Shown: one piece after another, positions 46,899 through 53,845 of the stretch | Layout: every line of letters starts with the position of its first letter | Position numbering within the stretch: the stretch's first letter is position 1 | Assembly (NCBI RefSeq): GCF_002557795.1 | Contig: NZ_CP023777.1 | Location: forward strand, 2,551,001-2,615,000 | Length of the DNA stretch: 64,000 nt | Direction of reading: 5' to 3' | Source of the DNA: Chitinophaga caeni | GTDB taxonomy: Bacteria > Bacteroidota > Bacteroidia > Chitinophagales > Chitinophagaceae | Position numbers and translations under genes: made by a program | The notes under the pieces: generated by a model | What the model was told of the DNA's origin: nothing | Databases searched by the model: none | What the model saw: only the letters and a program-made list of their open reading frames with translations

Positions 46899-47465
46899 TT
46901 ATTTATATTGAGCAAAAAATAATTTCTTCAATCTAACCAGGCATTTATATTTCTGGTTCTTAGCATTTTCGGCATTGGTATAACCAAACTTATCGGCAAT
47001 CTCTTGCATGCTTCTCTTATGCATGTAATAATCTTCCAAGATCGTCTTACAAGGCTCCCCGATGTGTGACATGGCTTTTTCCATGACTTTGAACTGGGCG
47101 TCTTTCTGTTCATGTTCTTCCAGTGCATCTTCTACAGGGATAATTTCATCCAGGCTGTCGTTGATAGGGTAAAGGTTATTGGAAGATTGTAACTTCTTGA
47201 GCCATAATCGCCTGCAAACCGAATACAGGAATGTTTTCAATTTGCTGGATAAAACAAAGTTGCCGTCTTTGACCTTTTCAAACAACACGATAATCGCCTC
47301 TTGGAATATATCCTTGGCATCATCCTCTGAACCATTGTTGAGCAAAATCATTCTTAAAATCATTGGAAAATTCTCTAAATATATAGTTTCCAATGCTTTA
47401 TCGCTATTGTTAGCGAGCCCATCCAACAATTCTTGATCCTTTTCTATGTGTAATAGATTATTCAC
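46899..47465 (-). CDS. ECF-type sigma-70 factor paired with the protease
   Basis: A 188-residue sigma factor with the region 2 pattern 'DAKDIFQEAIIVLFEKVKDG' and 'KLKTFLYSVCRRLWLKKLQS', and a region 4 with 'CKTILEDYYMHKRSMQEIAD' followed by 'FGYTNAENAKNQKYKCLVRL'. It lies 15 bp upstream of the membrane protease, the position of an anti-sigma partner. It is different from the FecR-linked sigma at 37.6 kb: the second DNA-recognition helix (NAENAKNQKYKC) is unusual and lacks the typical SKSxVKxxxxKA. Divergently transcribed from a small lipoprotein gene, with a GGTAACCC inverted repeat between them. Confidence 0.88.
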   Translation of the reverse strand: MNNLLHIEKDQELLDGLANNSDKALETIYLENFPMILRMILLNNGSEDDAKDIFQEAIIVLFEKVKDGNFVLSSKLKTFLYSVCRRLWLKKLQSSNNLYPINDSLDEIIPVEDALEEHEQKDAQFKVMEKAMSHIGEPCKTILEDYYMHKRSMQEIADKFGYTNAENAKNQKYKCLVRLKKLFFAQYK

Positions 47466-47490
47466 TTATTAATACGGTTTAAAGGCAAAT

Positions 47491-47539
47491 GGTAACCCCA
47501 AAGTAGTGAAAAAAAATTTTTTAAAATTCTTGGGTTACC
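47491..47539. promoter_or_regulatory. GGTAACCC inverted repeat between sigma factor and lipoprotein genes
   Basis: GGTAACCC (47491-47498) and GGGTTACC (47532-47539) form a separated inverted repeat, with a second short pair TTATAC/GTATAA at 47543-47560. Position between divergent genes makes an operator or the -35 elements of an ECF-type promoter on each strand possible. Confidence 0.4.
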
Positions 47540-47601
47540 TTTTTATACATCCAGGTATAAAGTGTAAATAATTATTTCAAACAACATTAAAACATTGTAC
47601 A

Positions 47602-47811
47602 ATGAAAAACACTTTGAAAATTGGTTTCTTAGCGCTTTCTTTAGGTTTCTTCGCTGCTTCTTGCGGTAATGCTGCAACTGAAAACAAAGCTGATTCTACT
47701 GCTGCACCTGCTATCGAAGAAGCTGCAACTCCATCTGAAGATACTGCTGCTGCTCCAATGGCTGACACTACAGCTGCACCTGCTGCTGACACTACTGCTA
47801 CTGCACAATAA
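47602..47811 (+). CDS. Small Ala/Thr/Pro-rich lipoprotein
   Basis: A 69-residue protein with a lipoprotein signal peptide ('KIGFLALSLGFFAASC', lipidated Cys at residue 21). The mature part is low-complexity, Ala, Thr, Asp and Pro rich, with repeated 'DTTAAPA' and 'ADTTA' units, and no globular fold is expected. Codon use in this gene is unusually uniform, with GCT, ACT and GAA prevailing, suggesting high expression. Outer- or inner-membrane anchored linker peptide or envelope-stress reporter are guesses. A strong terminator follows, and the sigma/protease operon is divergent. Confidence 0.72.
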   Translation: MKNTLKIGFLALSLGFFAASCGNAATENKADSTAAPAIEEAATPSEDTAAAPMADTTAAPAADTTATAQ

Positions 47812-47833
47812 TTTAGCAAGCAATAAAGGATTT

Positions 47834-47867
47834 AAAACCACCGCTTCTTGGCGGTGGTTTTATTTTT
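47834..47867 (+). terminator. Intrinsic terminator after the small lipoprotein gene
   Basis: An 11-bp stem AAAACCACCGC (47834-47844) and GCGGTGGTTTT (47851-47861) with a 6-nt loop and a T-rich tail. Confidence 0.9.
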
Positions 47868-48225
47868 TATACCTACCTGTACATTAACCATCGCTTTTTG
47901 TTTTAAATATCTCCACCTTTTAGCTAAAATTATACCTAATTTATTTATATGTTGGTAAATTTTAATATAAATTGGTTCGCAATCCTATATAATCCCCTGG
48001 AAATTTGAATAACCGGGTGCATTAGACATTATCTTACCGTATAACCGGGCAAAAAATATATATTATTATTTCTTGCTATAGCAACTATCGGCTTGTTGTT
48101 TGCTATAGCAAGTATTAAAAAAACGGCTATTTGATCATTTTTAAGCGGTTTATAGCTATAAATGATGAATAATTTCTTGTTTAATGCTGATTTTATTTAA
48201 ATTTATTTAATTTTTCTATGAACTA
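47868..48225. other. AT-rich intergenic stretch with two identical 12-bp palindromes
   Basis: No gene is seen in about 350 bp. The palindrome TTGCTATAGCAA occurs exactly twice (48073-48084 and 48100-48111), with centres 27 bp apart, about 115 bp upstream of the aromatic-operon promoter. The spacing and exact identity suggest a protein-binding site rather than a terminator. Confidence 0.55.
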
Positions 48226-48256
48226 TTTGCGGAATTTAAAAGCTGTGTTATTTTTG
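48226..48256 (+). promoter_or_regulatory. Housekeeping promoter of the aromatic amino-acid operon
   Basis: TTTG (48226-48229) and TATTTTTG (48249-48256) match the Bacteroidota -33 and -7 elements, separated by exactly 19 bp. A start site near 48263 would place the first leader ATG only about 20 nt into the transcript. Confidence 0.8.
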
Positions 48257-48282
48257 TATCACGATAATCAAAAGAAAAACAA

Positions 48283-48348
48283 ATGACACTACATAGAACC
48301 GTTGCTTATTTTTATGGTTTTTACTTTTTCTGGTACCAGGAGAGGTAG
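48283..48348 (+). CDS. Aromatic leader peptide 1 (Phe/Tyr/Trp sensing), 21 residues
   Basis: ATG at 48283, TAG at 48346-48348. Residues 9-18 are Y-F-Y-G-F-Y-F-F-W-Y: four Tyr, four Phe and one Trp codon (48307-48336), the products of the operon that follows. This is the composition of an attenuation leader. The ORF begins about 20 nt after the predicted transcription start and is too short for automatic gene finding. No homologue is asserted; the call rests on composition, promoter, terminator and operon content. Confidence 0.88.
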   Translation: MTLHRTVAYFYGFYFFWYQER

Positions 48349-48413
48349 GAGGTTCATTATGTAGTATCAATATAAAATACTAAGGGCCTCCTGGAAAGGG
48401 GGCCTTTCTTTTT
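48346..48413 (+). promoter_or_regulatory. Aromatic attenuator 1: antiterminator arm and terminator
   Basis: The terminator stem is AAGGGCCTCC (48382-48391) with GGGGGCCTTT (48398-48407), 10 bp with two G-U pairs, and a T-rich tail to 48413. The segment TAGGAGGTTC (48346-48355), starting with the leader stop codon, can pair with GGGCCTCCTG (48384-48393), so termination and antitermination compete. The arm begins 10-11 nt after the last Tyr codon. Confidence 0.82.
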
Positions 48414-48437
48414 AGCAAAAGTTTAATTCAATTCAAG

Positions 48438-48521
48438 ATGTTACAGCAGGTGCAACGCCCATACTTTTATTACTTTTTTTATTACTTCTTTTTTGGAAAG
48501 AAGCCAGGGGCCCTTTTGTAA
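48438..48521 (+). CDS. Aromatic leader peptide 2 (Phe/Tyr sensing), 27 residues
   Basis: ATG at 48438, TAA at 48519-48521, 24 nt after the first attenuator's T-run. Residues 9-19 are Y-F-Y-Y-F-F-Y-Y-F-F-F: eleven uninterrupted aromatic codons (48462-48494), five Tyr and six Phe, with no Trp, unlike leader 1. The C-terminus (GKKPGALL) is dictated by the antiterminator segment. Duplicate origin with leader 1 is likely from the shared Y-F-Y opening, though the rest has diverged. Confidence 0.88.
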   Translation: MLQQVQRPYFYYFFYYFFFGKKPGALL

Positions 48522-48581
48522 TACTTGAAACAACATTAAAGTGATAAAAGAGAAGGGTCCTGATCCAAGGGACCTTTTTTT
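48507..48581 (+). promoter_or_regulatory. Aromatic attenuator 2: antiterminator arm and terminator
   Basis: The terminator stem is AAGGGTCC (48553-48560) with GGACCTTT (48570-48577), 8 bp with one G-U, extended by G-U and A-U pairs, then a T-run to 48581. GGGGCCCTTTT (48507-48517), just before the stop codon, can pair over 11 bp with AGAAGGGTCCT (48551-48561, three G-U pairs) and so prevents the terminator. The arm begins 12 nt after the last Phe codon. pheA starts 31 nt after the T-run. Confidence 0.82.
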
Positions 48582-48612
48582 ATGCCAATAATAGAACCAT
48601 TAACAACTTAGA

Positions 48613-49449
48613 ATGATCAACATGCGTATCGCGATTCAAGGCTTTGAAGGATGTTTCCACCAGGTTGCTGCCCGTAATTTCTTCGGCAAACAATCTGGTA
48701 TCGTACCCTGTGCCTCTTTCTCCGAACTGGTTAAGCAAGTGAAATCAGGAGCGGATGCAGACGCGGGAATTATGGCCATCGAAAACTCGATCGCCGGCAG
48801 CATCTTACCGAATTATAGCTTGTTGAAAAATTCTAACCTGCACGTTGTTGGCGAGTTATACCTGCAAATCAACCAGCACCTGATGGTGTTGCCGGGACAG
48901 CAATTGGAAGATATCCGCGAAGTGCATTCCCACCCGATGGCGTTGTTGCAGTGTATCGATTTCCTGGAGCAGCACCCGCACATCAAATTGGTGGAAACTG
49001 AAGATACGGCCTTAAGCGCCAAGAACGTTCGCTCTAAAAAATTAAAAAGTACGGCTGCTATCGCGGGAAAATTGGCGGCGGAGATTTTCGAACTGGATAT
49101 CATCGCCCCGAATATTCATACAGTGAAAAATAATTATACCCGGTTCTTAGCCATCAGCAAGCAAGCGCCGGAGCCGGATCCCGGGGTGAACAAGGCTTCC
49201 GTTTACTTTGAAACGAGCCATGAAACCGGTAGCCTGGTAAAGGTGTTGGCACAGATCGCGAAAGAAGGTATTAACCTGTCCAAGATCCAGAGCTTCCCGA
49301 TCCCGGCCAAGGTGTGGCAGTATTATTTTCATGCCGATATGGAATTTACAGACCTGGCACATTTCGAGAAAGCGCTGAAGAAAATAACGCCGCATACCGA
49401 ACACCTCAAGGTATTGGGCGTGTACAAAAAGGGGAAGACCCATGCATAA
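48613..49449 (+). CDS. pheA: Prephenate dehydratase
   Basis: Converts prephenate to phenylpyruvate, the phenylalanine branch. 278 residues from ATG 48613 (an ATG at 48622 is equally possible). No chorismate mutase domain is fused, unlike E. coli PheA. The catalytic part has 'RIAIQGFEGCFHQVAARNFF', 'GIMAIENSIAGSILPNYSLL' and, in place of the classical T-R-F motif, 'KNNYTRFLAISKQAPE', where the Thr-Arg-Phe is kept. The last 80 residues ('KASVYFETSHETGSLVKVLA' and 'GINLSKIQSFPIP') are an ACT domain that would bind phenylalanine for feedback inhibition. First structural gene of the aromatic operon, 31 nt after attenuator 2. Confidence 0.95.
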   Translation: MINMRIAIQGFEGCFHQVAARNFFGKQSGIVPCASFSELVKQVKSGADADAGIMAIENSIAGSILPNYSLLKNSNLHVVGELYLQINQHLMVLPGQQLEDIREVHSHPMALLQCIDFLEQHPHIKLVETEDTALSAKNVRSKKLKSTAAIAGKLAAEIFELDIIAPNIHTVKNNYTRFLAISKQAPEPDPGVNKASVYFETSHETGSLVKVLAQIAKEGINLSKIQSFPIPAKVWQYYFHADMEFTDLAHFEKALKKITPHTEHLKVLGVYKKGKTHA

Positions 49450-49498
49450 TTAGGCGGGATACGAACGATTAAAAAAGATATTAAATTATATAATACTC

Positions 49499-50677
49499 AT
49501 GAACGTACCAGTAGCAAAGCGTTTACAACAAACAGAAGAATACTACTTCTCCCGCAAATTGCGCGAGATCGACGAGATGAACAAAGCTGGCGCTGATGTT
49601 ATTAACCTCGGAATCGGCAGTCCTGACTTGCCGCCGCACCCTAGCGTGGTAGAAGCATTGCATCAATATGCCAGCTTGCCGAATACCCATGCATACCAAG
49701 GTTATAAAGGTATCCCTGCACTGAGAAACGCCATCGCGAACTGGTACCGCAAGTATTATAATGTAACGCTTAACCCCGATACGGAAGTACTGCCGTTAAT
49801 CGGCTCCAAGGAAGGTATCATGCATATTTGTATGACTTTCTTGCAGGAAGGTGACCTGGCGCTGATCCCTGATCCCGGTTACCCTTCTTATCGTTCGGCG
49901 GTTAACCTTAGCGGGGCTACCCCGGTAACTTACCACCTGGAGGAAGAAAATGGCTGGCTGCCCGATTTAGATGCCTTGGAGCGGGAAGATTTGTCGAAAG
50001 TGAAATTGATGTGGGTGAACTATCCCAATATGCCCACGGGAGCTAAAGCGGATAAAGCTTTCTTCCAGCAATTGGTGAATTTCGGTATTAAGCATCAAAT
50101 ATTGATCTGTCATGATAATCCGTACAGCTTTATCTTGAATGACGAACCACAGAGTTTATTATCGGTTGATGGCGCCAAGGAAGTGGTGTTGGAATTAAAT
50201 TCGTTAAGTAAATCCAGCAATATGGCCGGCTGGAGAGTGGGGATGCTTTCCGGTGCCGCAGGGTTGATTTCCGATGTGCTAAGATTCAAGAGCAATATGG
50301 ATTCCGGGATGTTTCAACCCGTTCAAATGGCTGCCGTTAAAGCTTTGGAACTGGATAAATCATGGTACGATTCGTTGAACCAAATTTACGGGGCTCGCCG
50401 TTCGAAGGTGTTCGAGTTATTGGATATGTTGGGTTGTTCATACGATCAAAACCAGGTGGGGATGTTTGTTTGGGCTAAGATACCAACGACCCAAAAAGAT
50501 GGATATGCTTTAAGTGATGAGGTGTTGTATAATGCGAAGGTATTTATTACGCCGGGCGGTATTTTCGGGGAAAACGGTCGAGGTTATATCCGGGTAAGCC
50601 TTTGTAAAGATGAAAAGGTATTCAGTAAGGCGATAGAACGGATCGCTGCGTCTAATTCACAATTCAAAAGATCATGA
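49499..50677 (+). CDS. PLP-dependent class I/II aminotransferase (probable aromatic aminotransferase)
   Basis: Fold-type I aminotransferase of 392 residues. Substrate and PLP contacts: 'VINLGIGSPDLPPHPSVVEA', 'TEVLPLIGSKEGIMHICMTF', 'YPNMPTGA', 'HDNPYSFI' and the Schiff-base lysine in 'LNSLSKSSNMAGWRVGML'. C-terminal 'RGYIRVSLC' carries the Arg that binds the substrate carboxylate. Sequence alone resembles aspartate or LL-diaminopimelate-type aminotransferases; lying between pheA and tyrA it most likely finishes Phe and Tyr synthesis from phenylpyruvate and hydroxyphenylpyruvate. It overlaps tyrA by 4 bp (ATGA), so translation is coupled. Confidence 0.88.
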   Translation: MNVPVAKRLQQTEEYYFSRKLREIDEMNKAGADVINLGIGSPDLPPHPSVVEALHQYASLPNTHAYQGYKGIPALRNAIANWYRKYYNVTLNPDTEVLPLIGSKEGIMHICMTFLQEGDLALIPDPGYPSYRSAVNLSGATPVTYHLEEENGWLPDLDALEREDLSKVKLMWVNYPNMPTGAKADKAFFQQLVNFGIKHQILICHDNPYSFILNDEPQSLLSVDGAKEVVLELNSLSKSSNMAGWRVGMLSGAAGLISDVLRFKSNMDSGMFQPVQMAAVKALELDKSWYDSLNQIYGARRSKVFELLDMLGCSYDQNQVGMFVWAKIPTTQKDGYALSDEVLYNAKVFITPGGIFGENGRGYIRVSLCKDEKVFSKAIERIAASNSQFKRS

Positions 50678-51513
50678 TCGTAACAATAGTAGGTGTCGGT
50701 TTAATAGGTGGTTCGCTTGCCCTGAGTTTGAAAGAAAAGGGTATCGCGGATCGTATCATCGGTGCCGATAACCATAACGAAAATTTACAAAAAGCCCTTT
50801 CGTTGAACATCATCGACGAAGCCGCCGCCTTGGAGGATGCTTTTGACCGATCCGACCTGGTGGTACTGGCCATCCCCGTGGATGCTTTGCTGAAAGTGAT
50901 GCCGGGATTGATGGACCGGGCTGGCAAGCAAGTGATCATGGACGTTGGTTCAACCAAGGAAAAAATATTGGAACTCGTTGCTGGTCATCCCAACAGGGGG
51001 CGCTTCGTGGCTGCCCACCCGATGGCCGGCACCGAGTATAGCGGTCCGGAAGCCGCGGTGCAACACCTTTTCAAGGGTAAAACAATGGTGCTTTGCGATG
51101 TGAAACATAGTGATGATGATGCCCTTGAAATGATAGAAGAAATGGTGGATAAGTTGCATATGCGCCTGGTATATATGAACGCGGAAGAGCATGACCTGCA
51201 CACCGCTTACGTTTCCCATATCTCGCATATCACGTCCTTTGCATTGGCATTAACGGTTTTAGAGAAAGAGAAGGAGAAAGGCCGGATTTTTGAATTGGCC
51301 AGCGGTGGTTTTGAATCTACCGTTCGCTTGGCAAAAAGTTCCCCGGATATGTGGGTACCGATTTTCAAGCACAACCGCAATAATGTGCTCGATGTGTTGG
51401 ATGAGCATATCCACCAACTGGAACAGATGCGGGACTTATTGAAATCGGAAGACTATGATACTTTCTACAAGCTGATCCAGAAATCAAATAAAATCAAACG
51501 CATACTGAAATAA
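50674..51513 (+). CDS. tyrA: Prephenate dehydrogenase
   Basis: Oxidatively decarboxylates prephenate to 4-hydroxyphenylpyruvate, the tyrosine branch. 279 residues with the NAD-binding motif 'IVTIVGVGLIGGSLALSLKE' and the catalytic His region 'VAAHPMAGTEYSGPEAAVQH'; 'HDLHTAYVSHISHITSFALA' is the dimer helix. No ACT or chorismate mutase domain is present, so feedback must come from elsewhere or from binding at the active site. Starts inside the aminotransferase stop codon and is followed 53 bp later by DAHP synthase. Confidence 0.93.
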   Translation: MIVTIVGVGLIGGSLALSLKEKGIADRIIGADNHNENLQKALSLNIIDEAAALEDAFDRSDLVVLAIPVDALLKVMPGLMDRAGKQVIMDVGSTKEKILELVAGHPNRGRFVAAHPMAGTEYSGPEAAVQHLFKGKTMVLCDVKHSDDDALEMIEEMVDKLHMRLVYMNAEEHDLHTAYVSHISHITSFALALTVLEKEKEKGRIFELASGGFESTVRLAKSSPDMWVPIFKHNRNNVLDVLDEHIHQLEQMRDLLKSEDYDTFYKLIQKSNKIKRILK

Positions 51514-51566
51514 TTTATATAACAAAGCTTTTTTATCATCATTCGTAAAAAATTTAACTTACACAT

Positions 51567-52655
51567 ATGGAACAAGTATTAACACGAACAAAATTCGCAG
51601 ATCCTTCTTCAGACAAGAAACCTTTAATCATTTCGGGGCCTTGCAGCGCGGAGTCGGAAGAACAAGTGTTGGCTACTGCATTGGCTTTAGCTAAAACCGG
51701 TAAAGTTGATGTATTGCGCGCCGGTATTTGGAAACCACGTACCCGTCCCGGATCATTTGAAGGTATCGGCACGAAGGGATTACCTTGGCTGCAAAAGGCT
51801 AAAGAACTTACCGGGCTGCCCTTAGCTGTTGAGGTTGCTACCGCTAAACAAGTGGAAGATGCGTTGCATTTTGGTGTTGATATTTTATGGGTAGGCGCCC
51901 GTACCACCGTGAACCCGTTTTCGGTTCAAGAAGTGGCAGACGCACTGAAAGGTGTAGATAAAACGGTTTTAATCAAGAACCCGATCAACCCCGATTTGGA
52001 ATTGTGGATCGGCGCTGTTGAAAGAATCCAGAAAGCAGGTATCAAGGAATTAGGCTTGATTCACCGCGGTTTTTCCAGCTACGGTAATACCGAGTACAGG
52101 AATGCGCCGATGTGGCACCTGGCCATCGAATTAAAACGTCGCCATCCCGAATTACCGATGATCTGCGATCCTAGCCATATCTGCGGTAAGAGAGATACTT
52201 TGCAGGCTGTTGCCCAGGAAGCGATCGACTTGGATTACGATGGTTTGATGCTGGAATCTCATGTTGATCCGGATAATGCCTGGAGTGATGCAAAACAACA
52301 AGTAACGCCTGAACGTTTGGCCGAAATCCTCGATAGTATCGTTTGGAGACGCGAGCATTCCGATCAGAAAGAGTTTAACGTTGCATTGGAGAAATTGAGG
52401 GCGCAAATCAACCAGATCGACGATGAGATCATGTTGTTGTTGGGCAACCGTATGAAAGTGGCAGAAAAAATCGGTTTGTACAAGAAGGAGAATAACATCA
52501 CCATCTTGCAAACAAACCGTTGGAACGAAATCTTGGAACGCAGCATCCAGAAAGGTGATAAGCTCGGGTTGACCAAGGAGTTTATCCTCAAGTATTTCGA
52601 CGCGGTTCACTTGGAATCCATCAACCGCCAGAATAAAGTGATGAACGAACAATAA
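51567..52655 (+). CDS. Bifunctional DAHP synthase / chorismate mutase
   Basis: Two enzymes in one 362-residue chain: the first and the post-chorismate steps of aromatic synthesis. Residues 1-265 are a type I-beta (KDO8P-like) DAHP synthase: 'IISGPCSAESEEQVLATALA', 'VDVLRAGIWKPRTRPGSFEG', 'GLIHRGFSSYGNTEYRNAPM' and 'MICDPSHICGKRDTL' hold the metal and phosphoenolpyruvate residues. Residues about 270-362 ('LEKLRAQINQIDDEIMLLLG' and 'RMKVAEKIGLYKKENN') are a chorismate mutase of the AroQ type at the C-terminus. The fused mutase probably gives allosteric control by prephenate or chorismate, as in Bacteroidota and Bacillus relatives. Starts 53 bp after tyrA. Confidence 0.95.
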   Translation: MEQVLTRTKFADPSSDKKPLIISGPCSAESEEQVLATALALAKTGKVDVLRAGIWKPRTRPGSFEGIGTKGLPWLQKAKELTGLPLAVEVATAKQVEDALHFGVDILWVGARTTVNPFSVQEVADALKGVDKTVLIKNPINPDLELWIGAVERIQKAGIKELGLIHRGFSSYGNTEYRNAPMWHLAIELKRRHPELPMICDPSHICGKRDTLQAVAQEAIDLDYDGLMLESHVDPDNAWSDAKQQVTPERLAEILDSIVWRREHSDQKEFNVALEKLRAQINQIDDEIMLLLGNRMKVAEKIGLYKKENNITILQTNRWNEILERSIQKGDKLGLTKEFILKYFDAVHLESINRQNKVMNEQ

Positions 52656-52735
52656 TATTTTTTCAGGTGTTACTGAACGGGGAATTGGATATGTCAATAA
52701 TTGTGATTAAACTTATCTTTCCCTGTTCATTAACT

Positions 52736-52743
52736 TATCTTTG
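52736..52743 (+). promoter_or_regulatory. Possible internal promoter box before aroB
   Basis: TATCTTTG matches TAnnTTTG and lies 28 bp before the aroB ATG in the largest gap (116 bp) of the operon. No good -33 TTTG at 19-21 bp is seen. It could supply attenuator-independent expression of aroB-aroA-aroC. Confidence 0.3.
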
Positions 52744-52771
52744 AAGCTATCAGGATATTTAGAAGCATTAT

Positions 52772-53797
52772 ATGAAAACGTTGCAGTTTAAGTTCCAACA
52801 GCATGTTTGTGATTATTATCTAGGAGAGCAGTTGGCAAATTTAGGAAAGTATGCGAACCCCGAAAGAAGCGTGATCATAATAGATGAAAACGTGGATCAA
52901 CATCATGGGCAAGTGTTGGAAGGTTGGCGGAAACTGGTCATCCCCGAAGGGGAAAAACATAAGTCGTTAGCCGTTTTGCAACAAATCATAGATGGCTTGA
53001 TCGAGCTGGAAGCAGATCGTAAAACGATGCTCGTAGGAATCGGCGGTGGCGTGATTACCGATCTTACAGGTTTCGTGGCCAGCGTTTACATGAGGGGGAT
53101 GCCCTTCGGCTTTGTTCCTACAACCTTGCTCGCGCAGGTCGATGCTTCTATCGGTGGTAAAAATGGTGTCAATCATGGGAAATACAAGAACATGATCGGG
53201 ACAATAAACCAGCCCAATTTTCTTTTGTTCGATTATTCCCTTCCTGCTACGATGCCGGCAGAGGAATGGCATAACGGTTTTGCAGAAGTCATCAAATATG
53301 CTTGTATCTATGATGCTGGCTTGTTTGATTACCTGGAACAAAACAAGGATGCCGCCTTGCATGGAGATGTTTCCGTATTAGAGTTCTTGGTAGAACGTTC
53401 GGTGGAGATTAAAACGAAGATCGTTCTCGAAGATGAATTTGAAACCGGGAGCCGCAGGTTGTTGAACTTCGGTCACACCCTGGGGCATGCAGTGGAGAAG
53501 ATTGAGCAAATTCCGCATGGAAATGCCGTAGCAATAGGTATGGTGGCTGCGTCGAAGTTCTCCGAGCAATTGACCGGTTTCCCTCAAAACGACACCAACC
53601 GCATTATCCGCCTGATCACTGATTACCATCTTCCCGTTACGTTGACCAGCGATAAAGAAGAAGTTTATAACATCTTCAAACTGGATAAGAAAAGGGAAAA
53701 TGAGGTCATACATTTTGTTTTACTGGAAGCGATCGGCAAGGCGAAGACCCATCCCGTGCCGCTACAGGAATTGAAACAGATGTTGGACGAAATCTAA
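52772..53797 (+). CDS. aroB: 3-Dehydroquinate synthase
   Basis: Second step of the shikimate pathway: closes DAHP to 3-dehydroquinate with NAD+ and Zn2+. 341 residues, shorter than E. coli (362) at both ends but with all core motifs: 'LVGIGGGVITDLTGFVASVY', 'PTTLLAQVDASIGGKNGVNH', zinc ligands in 'HNGFAEVIKYACIYD' (Glu) and 'RRLLNFGHTLGHAVEKI' (His pair). Starts after a 116-bp gap with a possible promoter and 48 bp before aroA. Confidence 0.95.
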   Translation: MKTLQFKFQQHVCDYYLGEQLANLGKYANPERSVIIIDENVDQHHGQVLEGWRKLVIPEGEKHKSLAVLQQIIDGLIELEADRKTMLVGIGGGVITDLTGFVASVYMRGMPFGFVPTTLLAQVDASIGGKNGVNHGKYKNMIGTINQPNFLLFDYSLPATMPAEEWHNGFAEVIKYACIYDAGLFDYLEQNKDAALHGDVSVLEFLVERSVEIKTKIVLEDEFETGSRRLLNFGHTLGHAVEKIEQIPHGNAVAIGMVAASKFSEQLTGFPQNDTNRIIRLITDYHLPVTLTSDKEEVYNIFKLDKKRENEVIHFVLLEAIGKAKTHPVPLQELKQMLDEI

Positions 53798-53845
53798 TTG
53801 ATTCATTGCCCGGAATAGCTTAAAGGGTTCGGAAAAAAAATTACA

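Noticed and set aside
47577..47887. Several ORFs overlapping the small lipoprotein in other frames (Ala/Val-rich, Ser-rich and Leu-rich)
   Set aside because: They are frame shadows of a low-complexity Ala/Thr/Pro gene; only the plus-strand frame has a lipobox and a terminator after its stop.
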